Below are positions 9,210 through 17,094 of a stretch of DNA of 17,094 nt, piece after piece. The position numbers and the translations under genes were made by a program. How positions within the stretch are numbered: position 1 is the first letter of the stretch; each line of letters starts with the position of its first letter. The notes beneath the pieces are model-generated. The model was not told where the DNA came from. It searched no databases and saw nothing but the letters and a program-made list of their open reading frames with translations. This DNA comes from Phlegmacium glaucopus. Its lineage: Eukaryota > Basidiomycota > Agaricomycetes > Agaricales > Cortinariaceae. The stretch covers positions 299,428 to 316,521 of the forward strand of contig MU130617.1 of assembly GCA_015039465.1 (NCBI GenBank), written 5' to 3'.

Positions 9210-9235
9210 AAAAAAAAAAAAAAAAAAAAAAAAAA
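9210..9235. repeat. A26 homopolymer at the inner edge of R2
   Basis: Twenty-six A's directly precede the second copy of the 306-bp repeat, mirroring the arrangement after R1 at 5972-5997. Confidence 0.95.
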
Positions 9236-9540
9236 TTTAACTTTTCCTGTGCCAAGTCTATAAGGATATTCATGGATTTATTGGTTTTAATCCAGACATG
9301 CAATTTGTAGTGTAACAAATGATAGTCTATTGACCACACTTATTAACTATATGCATTTAAGTCACACAGTAATAGGTCTAATCAGCAGTTGTAGGGTAAA
9401 CAACTCTGATTCCCTTGTCTATTATCAGTTGTATTAGCCAGTTATTGGTGCATTAATTAATATTTATGCTGAAATAATAGATAAAAATTGCAAAAACCAT
9501 GCTTATGCAGATTTAAATCATATCAGCGCGTTATTTGAAA
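9235..9540. repeat. 306-bp direct repeat, copy R2
   Basis: Second copy of the sequence at 5669-5974 (304/306 identity). Its left edge is the A26 run. Its right edge passes without interruption into TAGTGAGGGAGTATAAGAGA, so R2 probably keeps the original right-hand context and R1 the original left-hand context. Confidence 0.95.
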
Positions 9541-9551
9541 TAGTGAGGGAG

Positions 9552-9716
9552 TATAAGAGATAGGGGGAGGATCAGCTGAGACACAAGTAACACCCCTGTC
9601 CAAATCCGGATGTCACGTCAGCCCAACCGCCAATCTTCACCAACGACACACACCTGCCACCGCAAGAGAACACCACCAAGTCACTACAATAACAATTTGA
9701 GGCCTCAAGTGTGAGT
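9552..9716 (+). promoter_or_regulatory. Possible TATA promoter and leader with splice donor
   Basis: TATAAGAG at 9552-9559 is followed by a CA-rich, ATG-poor leader and an excellent intron donor (GTGAGT, 9711-9716). The arrangement suits a transcript that runs right toward the small gene at 10033. No transcription evidence is available. Confidence 0.35.
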
Positions 9717-9746
9717 ACTTAGATATGTTTACTTCTTATGCTCTCA

Positions 9747-9899
9747 CTGTAACAGTCCAGAACACTCAGTTGATGTAGTGAATCAACTGACTATTTATAC
9801 AGTACCTGTAACAGTCCAGAACACTGAGGTACATAAGTAAATAGAAATAATGAGGTAATGAAATAAGACATACCTCAGTTGATGTAGTGAATCAACTGA
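9747..9899. repeat. Two copies of a 44-bp unit with hairpin; second copy carries a 50-bp insertion
   Basis: The unit (9747-9790) is CTGTAACAGTCCAGAACACT plus CAGTTGAT-GTAGTGA-ATCAACTG, the latter a perfect hairpin. The second copy is split: 9806-9825 and 9876-9899, separated by a 50-bp segment (9826-9875) that begins GAGGTACATA and ends AGACATACCT. With the following C, its ends form a GAGGTA/TACCTC inverted repeat. Confidence 0.85.
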
Positions 9900-10032
9900 G
9901 GAGAAAAGAAAGAATTGAGACAAAATTATATATATACACCCCCTACAATATAGGGGTTTGGTATCCAGCGGATGTAGCACCCATTCCACAAGTGATGAGC
10001 ACATGTGACTCATTACAACACTCACCTTTAAA

Positions 10033-10551
10033 ATGGTATGTGCAGATTGTTTGGACCAGGTGGAAGCCTCGATAGCCAGACCACTGGGACCCAGTGGTAT
10101 GAAGCAGTTACAGGGTCTGACAGATGTTTCAGTGAGTACCTCGAAGACGGAACTCCATTGATCGGTGTGTTCCTTTGCTCATGTGACATTTCCTGTTCAT
10201 GACCACCTCTTAGAATCCCAGAAACATGCTATTGAGTACAACCAACAACATGAGCTTCAACTGATGGACACAGAAGCTCACACCTCTCCAATAAAGAAAG
10301 AATCCGATGAACACCCCCGGCCTTCCTTGTTGCTTAATCCTACTGTGATTCATTCACTGGTTGATGCAAAAATCAAGGAAATCATTGGACTTTGTACACA
10401 GAGGCTTGAAGGTGATCTTCAGGTGGTCACAGCTTGGAGGGATGCAGCATTCAGGGAACTTGCAGCTGAGAGGGAATGGGTTAGGATCTTGGAGTTGACA
10501 CTTAGAAAAAATGAGATCCCTTTGCCGAAGGACACACTTGAAAATTTGTAG
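10033..10551 (+). CDS. Small two-exon protein of unknown function
   Basis: Model: exon 10033-10135, intron 10136-10213 (78 bp, GTACCT..TAG, phase 1), exon 10214-10551; 146 residues, stop TAG at 10549. The ATG has a good fungal context (TTTAAAATGG). The start reads MVCADCLDQVEASIARPLG with a CxxC pair. The second half looks helical and may form a coiled coil (VDAKIKEIIGLCTQRLEGDL, then AAFRELAAEREWVRILELTL), ending KDTLENL. A donor four bases earlier (GTGAGT) is closer to consensus but breaks the frame. The stop lies 6 bp from the convergent stop of the transposase-like gene, so it may be the second ORF of that element. No family recognised. Confidence 0.5.
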
Positions 10552-10557
10552 TCTTGT

Positions 10558-13500
10558 TTATTCTCGTAATGCTGATAGTAGTTGTTCTGAATCTTCTCTG
10601 CCTCGCCCCCTGCCTTGACCACCAACCATCAATTGCGACGCCATTGCCCTCCCCTGAGCACGACCCCGCCCACGCACTATGAAATTCAGAAGGTTTGAAG
10701 TGCCAGTTGCAATTTTACGAGCATCAATAGTCCTGGCAGCACTTTCCTGAACCACATTAAGTGCATCAAGTTCCATTGAAGGGACACGATGTTTTTGGAC
10801 ATGCACCACATCTCGCATCTGGGCAGTATTAAGAATGAGGTCGTTCAGGCTCCCCAGATGTTGTATGATTGAATGGGTGCTCTGAGTCAACATACACTCT
10901 TGGAAGATTTGGCGGGAACCCGTAGCACCACATTTATGATGATAGCAGTTCTGTTGTGTGTTGACTGTGCAAAGAAGGTCCTAAATCCAATGTTTAAAAC
11001 TACTATTGAGAGGAGGCAGTTACGGTGAACTCACTTTCAAAGGCACTAAGAACCACTCGCCTTTTGGGACTAAATAGGGCATTTGATATTTTGGACAAGG
11101 TTGCAAGGATTCGAAAACTTCAATAAGCACTCCGTCTGGCTCTTGTGCTGCATAACATTCGGACCCAACCTTCTGAATAATCTCAACAACTTTGGCAATA
11201 ACTGTTTCATGCTCAATAGCCTGCGAGCGCACAATGACATGTTGGCCCACTCTGCACTTGTCGCAATTATGAAGGTTAAGATAGTCATTTGTTTGATAAA
11301 GTGGTGGTGGGAAAGTGCTTGATGGTTCAACAAAAGGGAATTTTTGACCGGTAAGTGTTTGCATGAATTGTTGAGGGGGTTTTTTATCATGGTGACAGTA
11401 GCCTTGGAACGTCAAGAGTGAGGACAGTCACAAAGATGAAAACATTGGGTTCATACCGGGTGATGATTTAATTGTTCTCGTTGGGATATTGAGTCCAAGG
11501 TATGAAGTTGCCGTGCTTGATAGTGACATTAAGGCTTGGGGCCTTGGGCCTATTGTCTGCCACATTGAGTGTGATGTTGCCCAGATGCCGGGGGGTGGCT
11601 GAGTGGTGAGAAAGATTGGAGCCTTTGGAAAGAACCCACCACTAAGGAGGTGGCGGATGCAGTTGCCTTGAGCAAATGCAAGCGCAATATCCCGAGAAGG
11701 TGCTTGTCGATTGCTGTGGACACTTTTTGCTCGAATAACGGCATTGAAAGATTCAAAAGCCTCTGTTGCAAATAATATAGCCGGGCCAAAACGGCGTATA
11801 TGCTCCACCAAGTGAAGAAAATATGAAATTTTGGTTTGTTGAACCAACCAGTTGTCCAGCGGGCAGTTCGGAGAAGGAAGTCTGTAATTTCATGTTCAAG
11901 AAGGACCTGGAAGTAGTAAAATAAGAGAATTCATCAACAAAGATACAAAGGGTTAAGAGGAAGAGTGTACCATATACTCTTTGAGATCGTTGATAACAGG
12001 TTGCCAAATAAGTGGTATGAGCTTTGAAAGGGCCACCCATGCATTGAAAACCTCATCAGAAACCATGTCATATATAACAAAAGGAGCTGCCTGTGAGATG
12101 TGATGAAAATCTCGTCCAGTCAGCGATCCAGCATAGTTGACAAGAGTGTCCCCTGGTAGAGGAGATATTCCTAGACCAGACACATCAAGGCTTGACAATC
12201 TTTGCGCAAGAAGGGCCTTCCGGTCATCCTTGCCCTTTAGCTGATTCTGGATGAGATCTCGCCAAAAATATTTGACAAATCCAAGCAGAACAACGTGAAG
12301 AACTTCCACGGGTGTGTCTTGATGTGGATCAAGGCCTAGCAATTTCAGAGTTCAGTTACTGATGAAAAAATTTGACAAGAGAAAGAACAGGTGCCTTCAA
12401 TTCGCCACACAGGACTTGTTATATTGCTAGGAAGGTTGTGCACAGCAGTTTCAAGGGCATCTTGTTTCTCTTTGTGACCACATTTTCCTGCATATGACGC
12501 AAAAAGTTTGTCCAGGAAGGACTCTTGTATTGGGTCCTTAATCCCCTTCTTGGTTCGAAAGTTCTTACATGCAGTTTTGTTTCCCAGTGTTTTTGCTTGG
12601 CTGAGGTAGTTTTCAAGGGTTTCCTGGGTCTCTGCCTTCCATCGAAGTTTGCCAACCTGAGGGACATTATATGGGATGATGAACTTGGAACCTAAACCAT
12701 AATACACACCTTCATGAACAACATTACCCTTGTGACCATGGAACTTAGGCTTTCAACAAACTTGCCTTTCTTCTTTTTGGGTGGTACATTTGGCGTCTTC
12801 CCTGGTGTCAAAGATTGTAGATCAGGTTCTCCTTCATGCACATCACTTTCTTCACCTTGACTCATTTCACCATCAGACAATCTTGCACTATTGACATCAC
12901 TTTCACCTCCATCATTGTCGTGCCTGGTAAAGGTGGGTTCTGCTAGAGCATCTGTGCCTTTCACCCAGCATGCTCGACAGAACATCTTTCCACGCATCCC
13001 AATATGACATGCAAACTCACTTTGCATAGGATTGTCACCGAGAAGTGCAAGTACTACCGGAAATATGAGGACTGGTTTGTTGGTTTCACAGTCCATGCTC
13101 CATTGGTCTTCACTTTTCTATTCATAATATGAGTATTTGCAACAAATTCAATAAATAATTAAGGACAGACTCTATTTGATCCAGAACACCATCAAGCATT
13201 TCCAGTGGTGGAGCTTTGTTGGACGTACAAAGAAAATGCACATTGTACTCCTTTGCTGCTTGTTCTCGAGGCAGTCCAGCTAGAGTAAACAAATAGCTAT
13301 TATGTTTGTTCCACTTCTTGGATGTGTTTCCAGAGGTATCATCACAGTACATCCAAAGCAGAAGGCTTACAACATGCTGCCCATGCGATAGCACCCACCA
13401 ACAGTTACCTTCTTCTGGATTGGTGTGCAACCATGGTGAAAGTGTCTCTGTATCACCGATTTTTCGCACACCTGATGGAAGAAGATCAGTAATATGACGT

Positions 13501-15019
13501 AGAGCAGATGAATGACCTCACCAAGAATTTGCGAAGGATGAGGGAATTTATGGAACAGGTGGTCCTTCGCAAACCCTGGCAAATTTCTCAGGAGCTGAGA
13601 TGCTGGAACTTCAATTGGGGTATCCTCTCGAACACACCAACCGTGGGTACCATCAACGGTGACCTGTTCCATTGGCCAAGCAATTGCATATAGCATCTTG
13701 CCTCGAGTGAACCACCGATTTGGAAGGCATGCACGCCCATCAACAAGAAGAGCTGGTTCGAAGATGTAGTAGTCGCCACTTTCTATTCGGATCATGGGTG
13801 TCGTATCTTCAGAAGGGAGTTCATGTAGCCATTTTGCAGCCTGGCGAGCCTCGCCAAGTAATTGCCCTGAATCTTCGGGGTAGAAGTGAAGATGAGGGCG
13901 GACACGGGGATTTGCCATTTCCTGAAAAGCCAGGTTTCAAATATGAGATATTAAACAGAATAGAGCCAGTTATAGGGTCTCACCTGTGCCAGGATTTGTG
14001 CAATATTGTTCACAAAATACCGATGTCCCAGAATTCCTTCGTATCCGACAGTTTCTATTCCGCAAAGATTTTGAATTGATTTATTGAGTGCTTTCATTGT
14101 GTCGAGGCCCGGAACGTAATCTACTTCGTTTACCTGAAGAAGCCACAGGAATAAATCAAGTTGTTTCTGTGAAAAAACGGAACGAGGAAGGTGCATCAGG
14201 ATGTTGAGGGTGCATGTCTAAAACAGTCTTATTTTAGTATTTGCAGCAACCAAGCGGCTTTCCAACAACATATGATTCTGTCCTGCCATGGGTACCACTG
14301 CCGGGCTGTGGAATCATCAGTGGTGTGATTATGAGGTCGCTTTTTTGGTGGTTGTTGTGCAAAGAATTCATCCTCTGATTCGGGATCTGTGAAAAAATGG
14401 GAAACGCAGTGATGGAAGAAAATCAGTGTAACTTACCCAGGTTGGTTTCAGCTTCAGTTTCACTAAGGTCTGACCTCTCATTCTCGTCTTCCTCACTCAA
14501 ATCTCCATTGAGGAAGTTGAGAGTGGCTTGCGCAATACGAGAAGCTGCTTTCTTCCATGGATCTTCATCAGGAACCAGCTCATCTTGGAGATTCCAAGAA
14601 ATTCCGGTGAGTGTTCCGGGAGATGGAGAGTGAGTTTCCGGCTGGACAAGGCCAGGAAAATCCGGTGGGTAATGCGGGTTGTTTGGTTGGGCTGTGATGG
14701 ACCTAAGGAGGGCACGGACACCATCTTCCCGAATGGCCTCGTTGATATTTGTGGGAAAAGACGAAGAGGGCAGAAGATGAGAAGTCGGCGGTGGTGTGGC
14801 ACCAGAACTGCTGGAAATGGGAGCCGGTCTCTGGTATGTCTTCAAGTTTTGCTGATGAGTGTAGGTATTTTCGTGATCTCTACAATTGGATGCGACCTTC
14901 TCTCGACAGTCTCCGCAAACAAGGCAAGAATAAAGGGAAGTACCACCCTTATCATGACTCTTCCAGTCTAAATTTAGACCTGCAATCAACGCCGGGCAGT
15001 ATATCAGCGACACAGCCAC
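10558..15019 (-). pseudogene. Plavaka/CACTA-like transposase gene, 11 exons, lightly damaged
   Basis: Probable DDE-type transposase of the mushroom Plavaka group (CACTA-like); the name is from recalled family motifs. Exons: 14437-15019, 14270-14386, 13984-14217, 13522-13921, 13171-13471, 12710-13117, 12395-12656, 11971-12335, 11457-11906, 11035-11402, 10558-10980; introns 50-64 bp. In order: a Cys/His finger (CLVCGDCREKVASNCRDHEN), acidic linker, MHLPRSVFSQKQLDLFLWLL, NPRVRPHLHFYPED, first acidic motif MYCDDTSGNTSKKWNKHNS (13338-13343), second motif LGDNPMQSEFACHIG (about 13034) with CRACW, LDPHQDTPVEVLHVVLLGF, late motif ILFATEAFESFNAVIRAKS, and a tail NCYHHKCGATGSRQ..LNTAQMRD with Arg/Gly repeats. 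Single-base deletions at 13093-13094 and 11818-11821, a one-base conflict at the exon 2/3 joint, and a GC donor at 12394. No in-frame nonsense codon found. The start codon is unclear. Confidence 0.78.
12336..12394 (-). other. Non-canonical GC-AG intron in the transposase gene
   Basis: The junction WRIE-G-LDPHQD requires splicing GAAG|GCACCT...TTGCTAG|GCCTTG, 59 bp, phase 1. The donor is GC rather than GT. The other nine introns of the gene were placed at GT-AG sites. It may be a tolerated GC-AG intron or a T-to-C mutation of the donor. Confidence 0.6.
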
Positions 15020-15302
15020 TCACACTTGGGATCAGGCTGAAAGGGCATTTTGTGTCAGCGGAATGTCAGACCAAGTTCAAGTCCCTCGAGGTTTGAACCT
15101 TGCTCAAGTTGGTGGTTTAAATTTTTCTTCAGTCTCAAAATATCTGTACCCGACCTCACCAGCGGTTGAAAGCTAACCCACGATCGTGAAATTGAACTGC
15201 GGTCACTCCTAACTTGAACACAATTTGAACTCAGATTTCAAACCCAACACAATTCTCGAAACTCAAACCTGACCCATTCAAGGCCCTGGCTGTGTAGTAT
15301 TA
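15020..15302. other. 5' flank of the transposase gene with clustered TTGAAC motifs
   Basis: GTTCAA at 15075 and TTGAAC at 15093, 15192, 15214 and 15225: five copies in 156 bp, in both orientations, upstream of the transposase. CACTA-type elements carry subterminal motif clusters bound by their transposase, so this is a candidate. I could not find paired terminal inverted repeats at the two ends. Confidence 0.35.
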
Positions 15303-15686
15303 CAAGTCTCAACTTTTATTCTAAAGTTGAGATGTGAGCACAAGGGGGATACTAGGCATATGTGGAACAAGGGCATAAGTCATATGGTATGATGAGGGAG
15401 GGATATGGATAAGGAAGTGTGATTGTCCATATGAATCGAGCATAAGGGTTAGAACAAATATGGTAGGCATAAAGAAAATAAACATGTCCAACGTTTCATG
15501 TATGCATAATGCCAGTGGGCAGTCCGTACCTGCGATTGTAACAACAATTGGAACCACGTAAATTCACAAATAATCACAGCCCTCTAAAACAGAGTGACAC
15601 GCAACATGCTCCTTCGTACCTGCCACGACGAGCTTCACAAAACCAATTTCCTCAAATGCTCTCAAGTCAGTCGCTCGACGCAACCC
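15303..15686. other. Intergenic, nothing recognised
   Basis: Short overlapping frames on both strands without family motifs. No repeats worth naming. Confidence 0.4.
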
Positions 15687-15905
15687 TTAAAAGTATAAAT
15701 CACACTCCTGTGCCCAAGTGTCCAATATAATCTTGATTATCTTCAGATTCGGAAACATGTGCCTTAATCTATGAAGGAGATTCGGAGATTCAAAGAATCC
15801 CAACGAGGACATTTGATCTTCGAAGGGGCCTTGATAGGGCGTGAACTTGAACCAACATTCATGTAGAGCGTTTGGCGCAGGCAGCGCGGACAACATTTTC
15901 CACAT
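15687..15905 (-). CDS. Possible 3' exon of an F-box/leucine-rich type gene
   Basis: A 72-codon C-terminal frame from MWKMLSALPAPNALHECW through FESPNLLHRLRHMFPNLK to IKIILDTWAQE, ending at TAA (15687-15689). A pyrimidine-rich acceptor (CTTCTCTCAG) lies just upstream of the ATG, so this is probably an internal or last exon whose upstream part is missing. The HMFPNLKIIKI pattern resembles leucine-rich repeats in mushroom F-box-like proteins, but this rests on a short stretch. Confidence 0.28.
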   Translation of the reverse strand: MWKMLSALPAPNALHECWFKFTPYQGPFEDQMSSLGFFESPNLLHRLRHMFPNLKIIKIILDTWAQECDLYF

Positions 15906-15963
15906 AGCTGAGAGAAGCAGGGGTGATTTGTACAGTACTTTACAGTGCCCCACGCTTCCGAAC

Positions 15964-16027
15964 GGAATCCGAGTGGAGTCCGAGCATTCCGACTGGATTC
16001 CCAGTGGAGTCCAAGTGGAGTCCAAGT
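15964..16027. repeat. 11-bp minisatellite, six units
   Basis: Units GGAATCCGAGT, GGAGTCCGAGC, ATTCCGACT, GGATTCCCAGT, GGAGTCCAAGT, GGAGTCCAAGT follow head to tail. The array ends exactly where the mirrored block begins. The array at 16804-17034 is the same repeat spelled backwards. Confidence 0.9.
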
Positions 16028-16730
16028 TCCTTTACATGTTGGTGTACTACTTTTACGGGGTCTTGGTGAAGCTTCGGTGATGAAATCAGGAGGGGCAAAA
16101 ATAACACACCTTTGTTAGACACGTGGGACACCACGTCAATAACGAACCCGGTTTAAACGTTTTAGACTTAGTGGTTGTTTATAGAACTTGAAGAACCTGT
16201 TCCACATAGGGTGTCTCCTCAGAGCCGGACTGATATATACGTAACTGTTCCGAACAGAACACGAGTCCTGACGATAGTCGTTACCTAGAACCTTACTCAC
16301 CGTCTTTTGATCAGCGAAGTAACAACTACGTATGGTAATATAGTTAGTAGCGTGTTTACTAAAAGAAACGGCCTTCAAAACATTGGGACCCGGTAATCTA
16401 CCGAGACGGGGATTAGAACAACAATACCGGAACCTGTCTTTTTTATTCGGAATAAACTTTGTCCGTAAGTTATGAGTCCATACAAATAAAGATAATACTC
16501 AAATATAATTAATTAACACCGAATAAATCCGTACACTTGTTAACTTACGTACCGACCCACCGAAACTGAGGTAGGGCTTTGCGTACTGTGGTCCGTTGAA
16601 ATTAACCAAAAACGTATGTTACGAGAAAATGGTGTGAGTTATACAAGAACTCTCTGTTTCTGTCTTCTTCACCTTTTTCCTCTTCTTCCTAGTCCTCCCT
16701 CTACTGAGACTGTGTCTCTTACTTCTAACT
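16028..16730. pseudogene. Mirror-image 3' half of a KDZ-associated gene, copy 2
   Basis: Neither strand read normally gives a product. Complementing left to right without reversing gives an open, spliced gene end: exon 16028-16478, intron 16479-16529 (51 bp, GTATGT..TAG), exon 16530-16730 ending TGA (67 codons). Motifs in order: GNVQPHDENAPEPLRSHYF, RFYCVETICAPCGAVIAW, NILNFLDKVYPTEESRPDY, ICIDKACLVLRTAISNGSW, FIVDAYHYINHRTNDFLC, NPGPLDGSAPNLVVM, ACEQLNAWLGGFDSI, KRMTPGNFNWFLHTMLFY and an acidic tail GDDSDTENED. The Asp residues of ICIDKAC and IVDAYHY and the Glu of ACEQLNAW are plausible DDE residues (inference). Bases 16028-16217 match 7629-7440 read in the opposite direction at 188 of 190 positions, without indels. 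No stop or frameshift is present. As written it cannot be expressed. Confidence 0.93.
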
Positions 16731-16803
16731 CAATGTCCATACTATAACATGATATTTCATCTGGTAACATTGTCTCGGTTTATAAGGAACTTTACAAATA
16801 TTC
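16731..16803. other. Mirrored 3' flank of KDZ copy 2
   Basis: AT-rich sequence after the mirrored stop codon and before the mirrored minisatellite. Read in the corrected direction it is simply the 3' flank of the gene. No other feature was seen. Confidence 0.6.
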
Positions 16804-17034
16804 TACAATGACTCTAAGGTGAGTCTGAGGTGAACCTTAGGTGAATCTTAGGTGACCTTAGGTGAGCCTAGGTAAACCTTAGGTGAAGCCTTAGGTGACT
16901 CTCAGGTGAGTCTGAGACCTTAGGTGAGCCTTAGGTGAGCCTTAGGTGATTCTCAGGTGAGCCTGAGATAAACCTTAGGTGAGTCTGAGATGAGCCTGAG
17001 GTGAGCCTGAGACAAGTCTTAGATGAATCACTGA
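16804..17034. repeat. Minisatellite in mirror image
   Basis: Repeats of about 10-12 bp of the type AGGTGAGCCTG / AGGTGAACCTT. Spelled backwards they become GTCCGAGTGGA / TTCCAAGTGGA, the same repeat as 15964-16027. Units vary between GAGCCT, GAACCT and GAGTCT; backwards these are TCCGAG, TCCAAG and TCTGAG, i.e. CpG, CpA and TpG versions of one site. Confidence 0.85.
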
Positions 17035-17068
17035 ACCTGAGGTTCGTCTCAGGCTCACCTCAGGCTCA
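16991..17068. repeat. Foldback: 23-bp perfect inverted repeat at the window end
   Basis: 16991-17013 (TGAGCCTGAGGTGAGCCTGA plus GAC) is the exact reverse complement of 17046-17068. In the loop, GAACC-TGA-GGTTC (17033-17045) forms a second hairpin. The minisatellite therefore flips strand about 60 bp before the window ends. String reversal does not affect this self-complementarity. Confidence 0.85.
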
Positions 17069-17094
17069 CCTGAGGTAAGCCTTAGGTACTAAGG

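Noticed and set aside
9064..9339. 91-codon minus-strand frame with a phenylalanine run
   Set aside because: It translates the A26 run and the edge of the R2 repeat.
5669..9540. LTR retrotransposon with R1 and R2 as LTRs
   Set aside because: The repeats lack TG..CA ends, no gag or pol motifs lie between them, and both inner edges are poly-A.
13720..14079. 119-codon plus-strand frame and similar long plus-strand frames at 11083-11322 and 14528-14971
   Set aside because: All are antisense shadows of exons of the minus-strand transposase gene.
15964..16027. Coding extension of the F-box-like fragment through the 11-bp repeats
   Set aside because: The repeat is a minisatellite and a good acceptor site lies just upstream of the likely exon; the open frame there is incidental.
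16136..16378. 80-codon minus-strand frame in the mirrored block
   Set aside because: It is a reading of reversed DNA; the true content is the KDZ gene, seen by complementing without reversing.
16028..17094. Ordinary inverted duplication of the KDZ gene
   Set aside because: The reverse complement of the block does not match copy 1; only simple reversal does, and only the parallel complement encodes the gene.

Overview
The window looks like nuclear DNA of an agaric-type basidiomycete (Agaricomycetes). Genes are cut by many short GT-AG introns (46-78 bp, mostly 48-64). The recognisable families are typical of the transposon-rich accessory regions of mushroom genomes: a DUF6532-type protein, a Plavaka/CACTA-like transposase, and a KDZ-associated protein with CxC5/CxC6 cysteine clusters. 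No rRNA, tRNA or CRISPR array was seen. I cannot name the species.

Layout. 1-1472 (+): DUF6532-like gene, 5' end outside the window, with one frame slip. 1473-2898: mostly non-coding, with hairpins, a 52-bp tandem repeat and one weak ORF. 2899-4502 (-): spliced gene of an unnamed accessory family with a TGA stop and a 1-bp deletion. 4503-5668: AT-rich non-coding DNA with short tandem repeats. 5669-5974 and 9235-9540: a 306-bp direct repeat (304/306 identical) bounded on the inner side of both copies by a run of exactly 26 A. Between the copies lie a small membrane-protein gene (6346-7065, +) and a truncated KDZ-associated pseudogene (7440-9037, -). 9541-10551: a possible promoter, a nested inverted-repeat cluster and a small two-exon gene (+). 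10558-15019 (-): an 11-exon transposase-like gene, ending 6 bp from the small gene's stop, tail to tail. 15020-16027: a candidate subterminal motif cluster, a weak gene fragment and an 11-bp minisatellite.

The most striking feature is 16028-17094. This 1067-bp terminal block is a string reversal (not a reverse complement) of normal sequence. Complementing it left to right WITHOUT reversing gives an intact, spliced 3' half of the same KDZ-associated gene that is broken at 7440-9037, down to its stop codon, followed by a mirror image of the minisatellite. Over 190 bp the mirrored copy and copy 1 differ at only two positions, both C-to-T changes at CpG, and one of these turns CGA (Arg) into the TGA that interrupts copy 1. 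Putting the block back the right way round makes the two minisatellite pieces adjacent and leaves the KDZ gene running off the end of the window. No known DNA process copies a strand with reversed polarity, so an assembly or file-handling error is the first explanation.

Two kinds of damage recur. In-frame TGA stops are consistent with CGA-to-TGA (CpG deamination). Single-base slips, mostly in homopolymers, sit inside otherwise perfect exon structures and may be consensus errors rather than decay.
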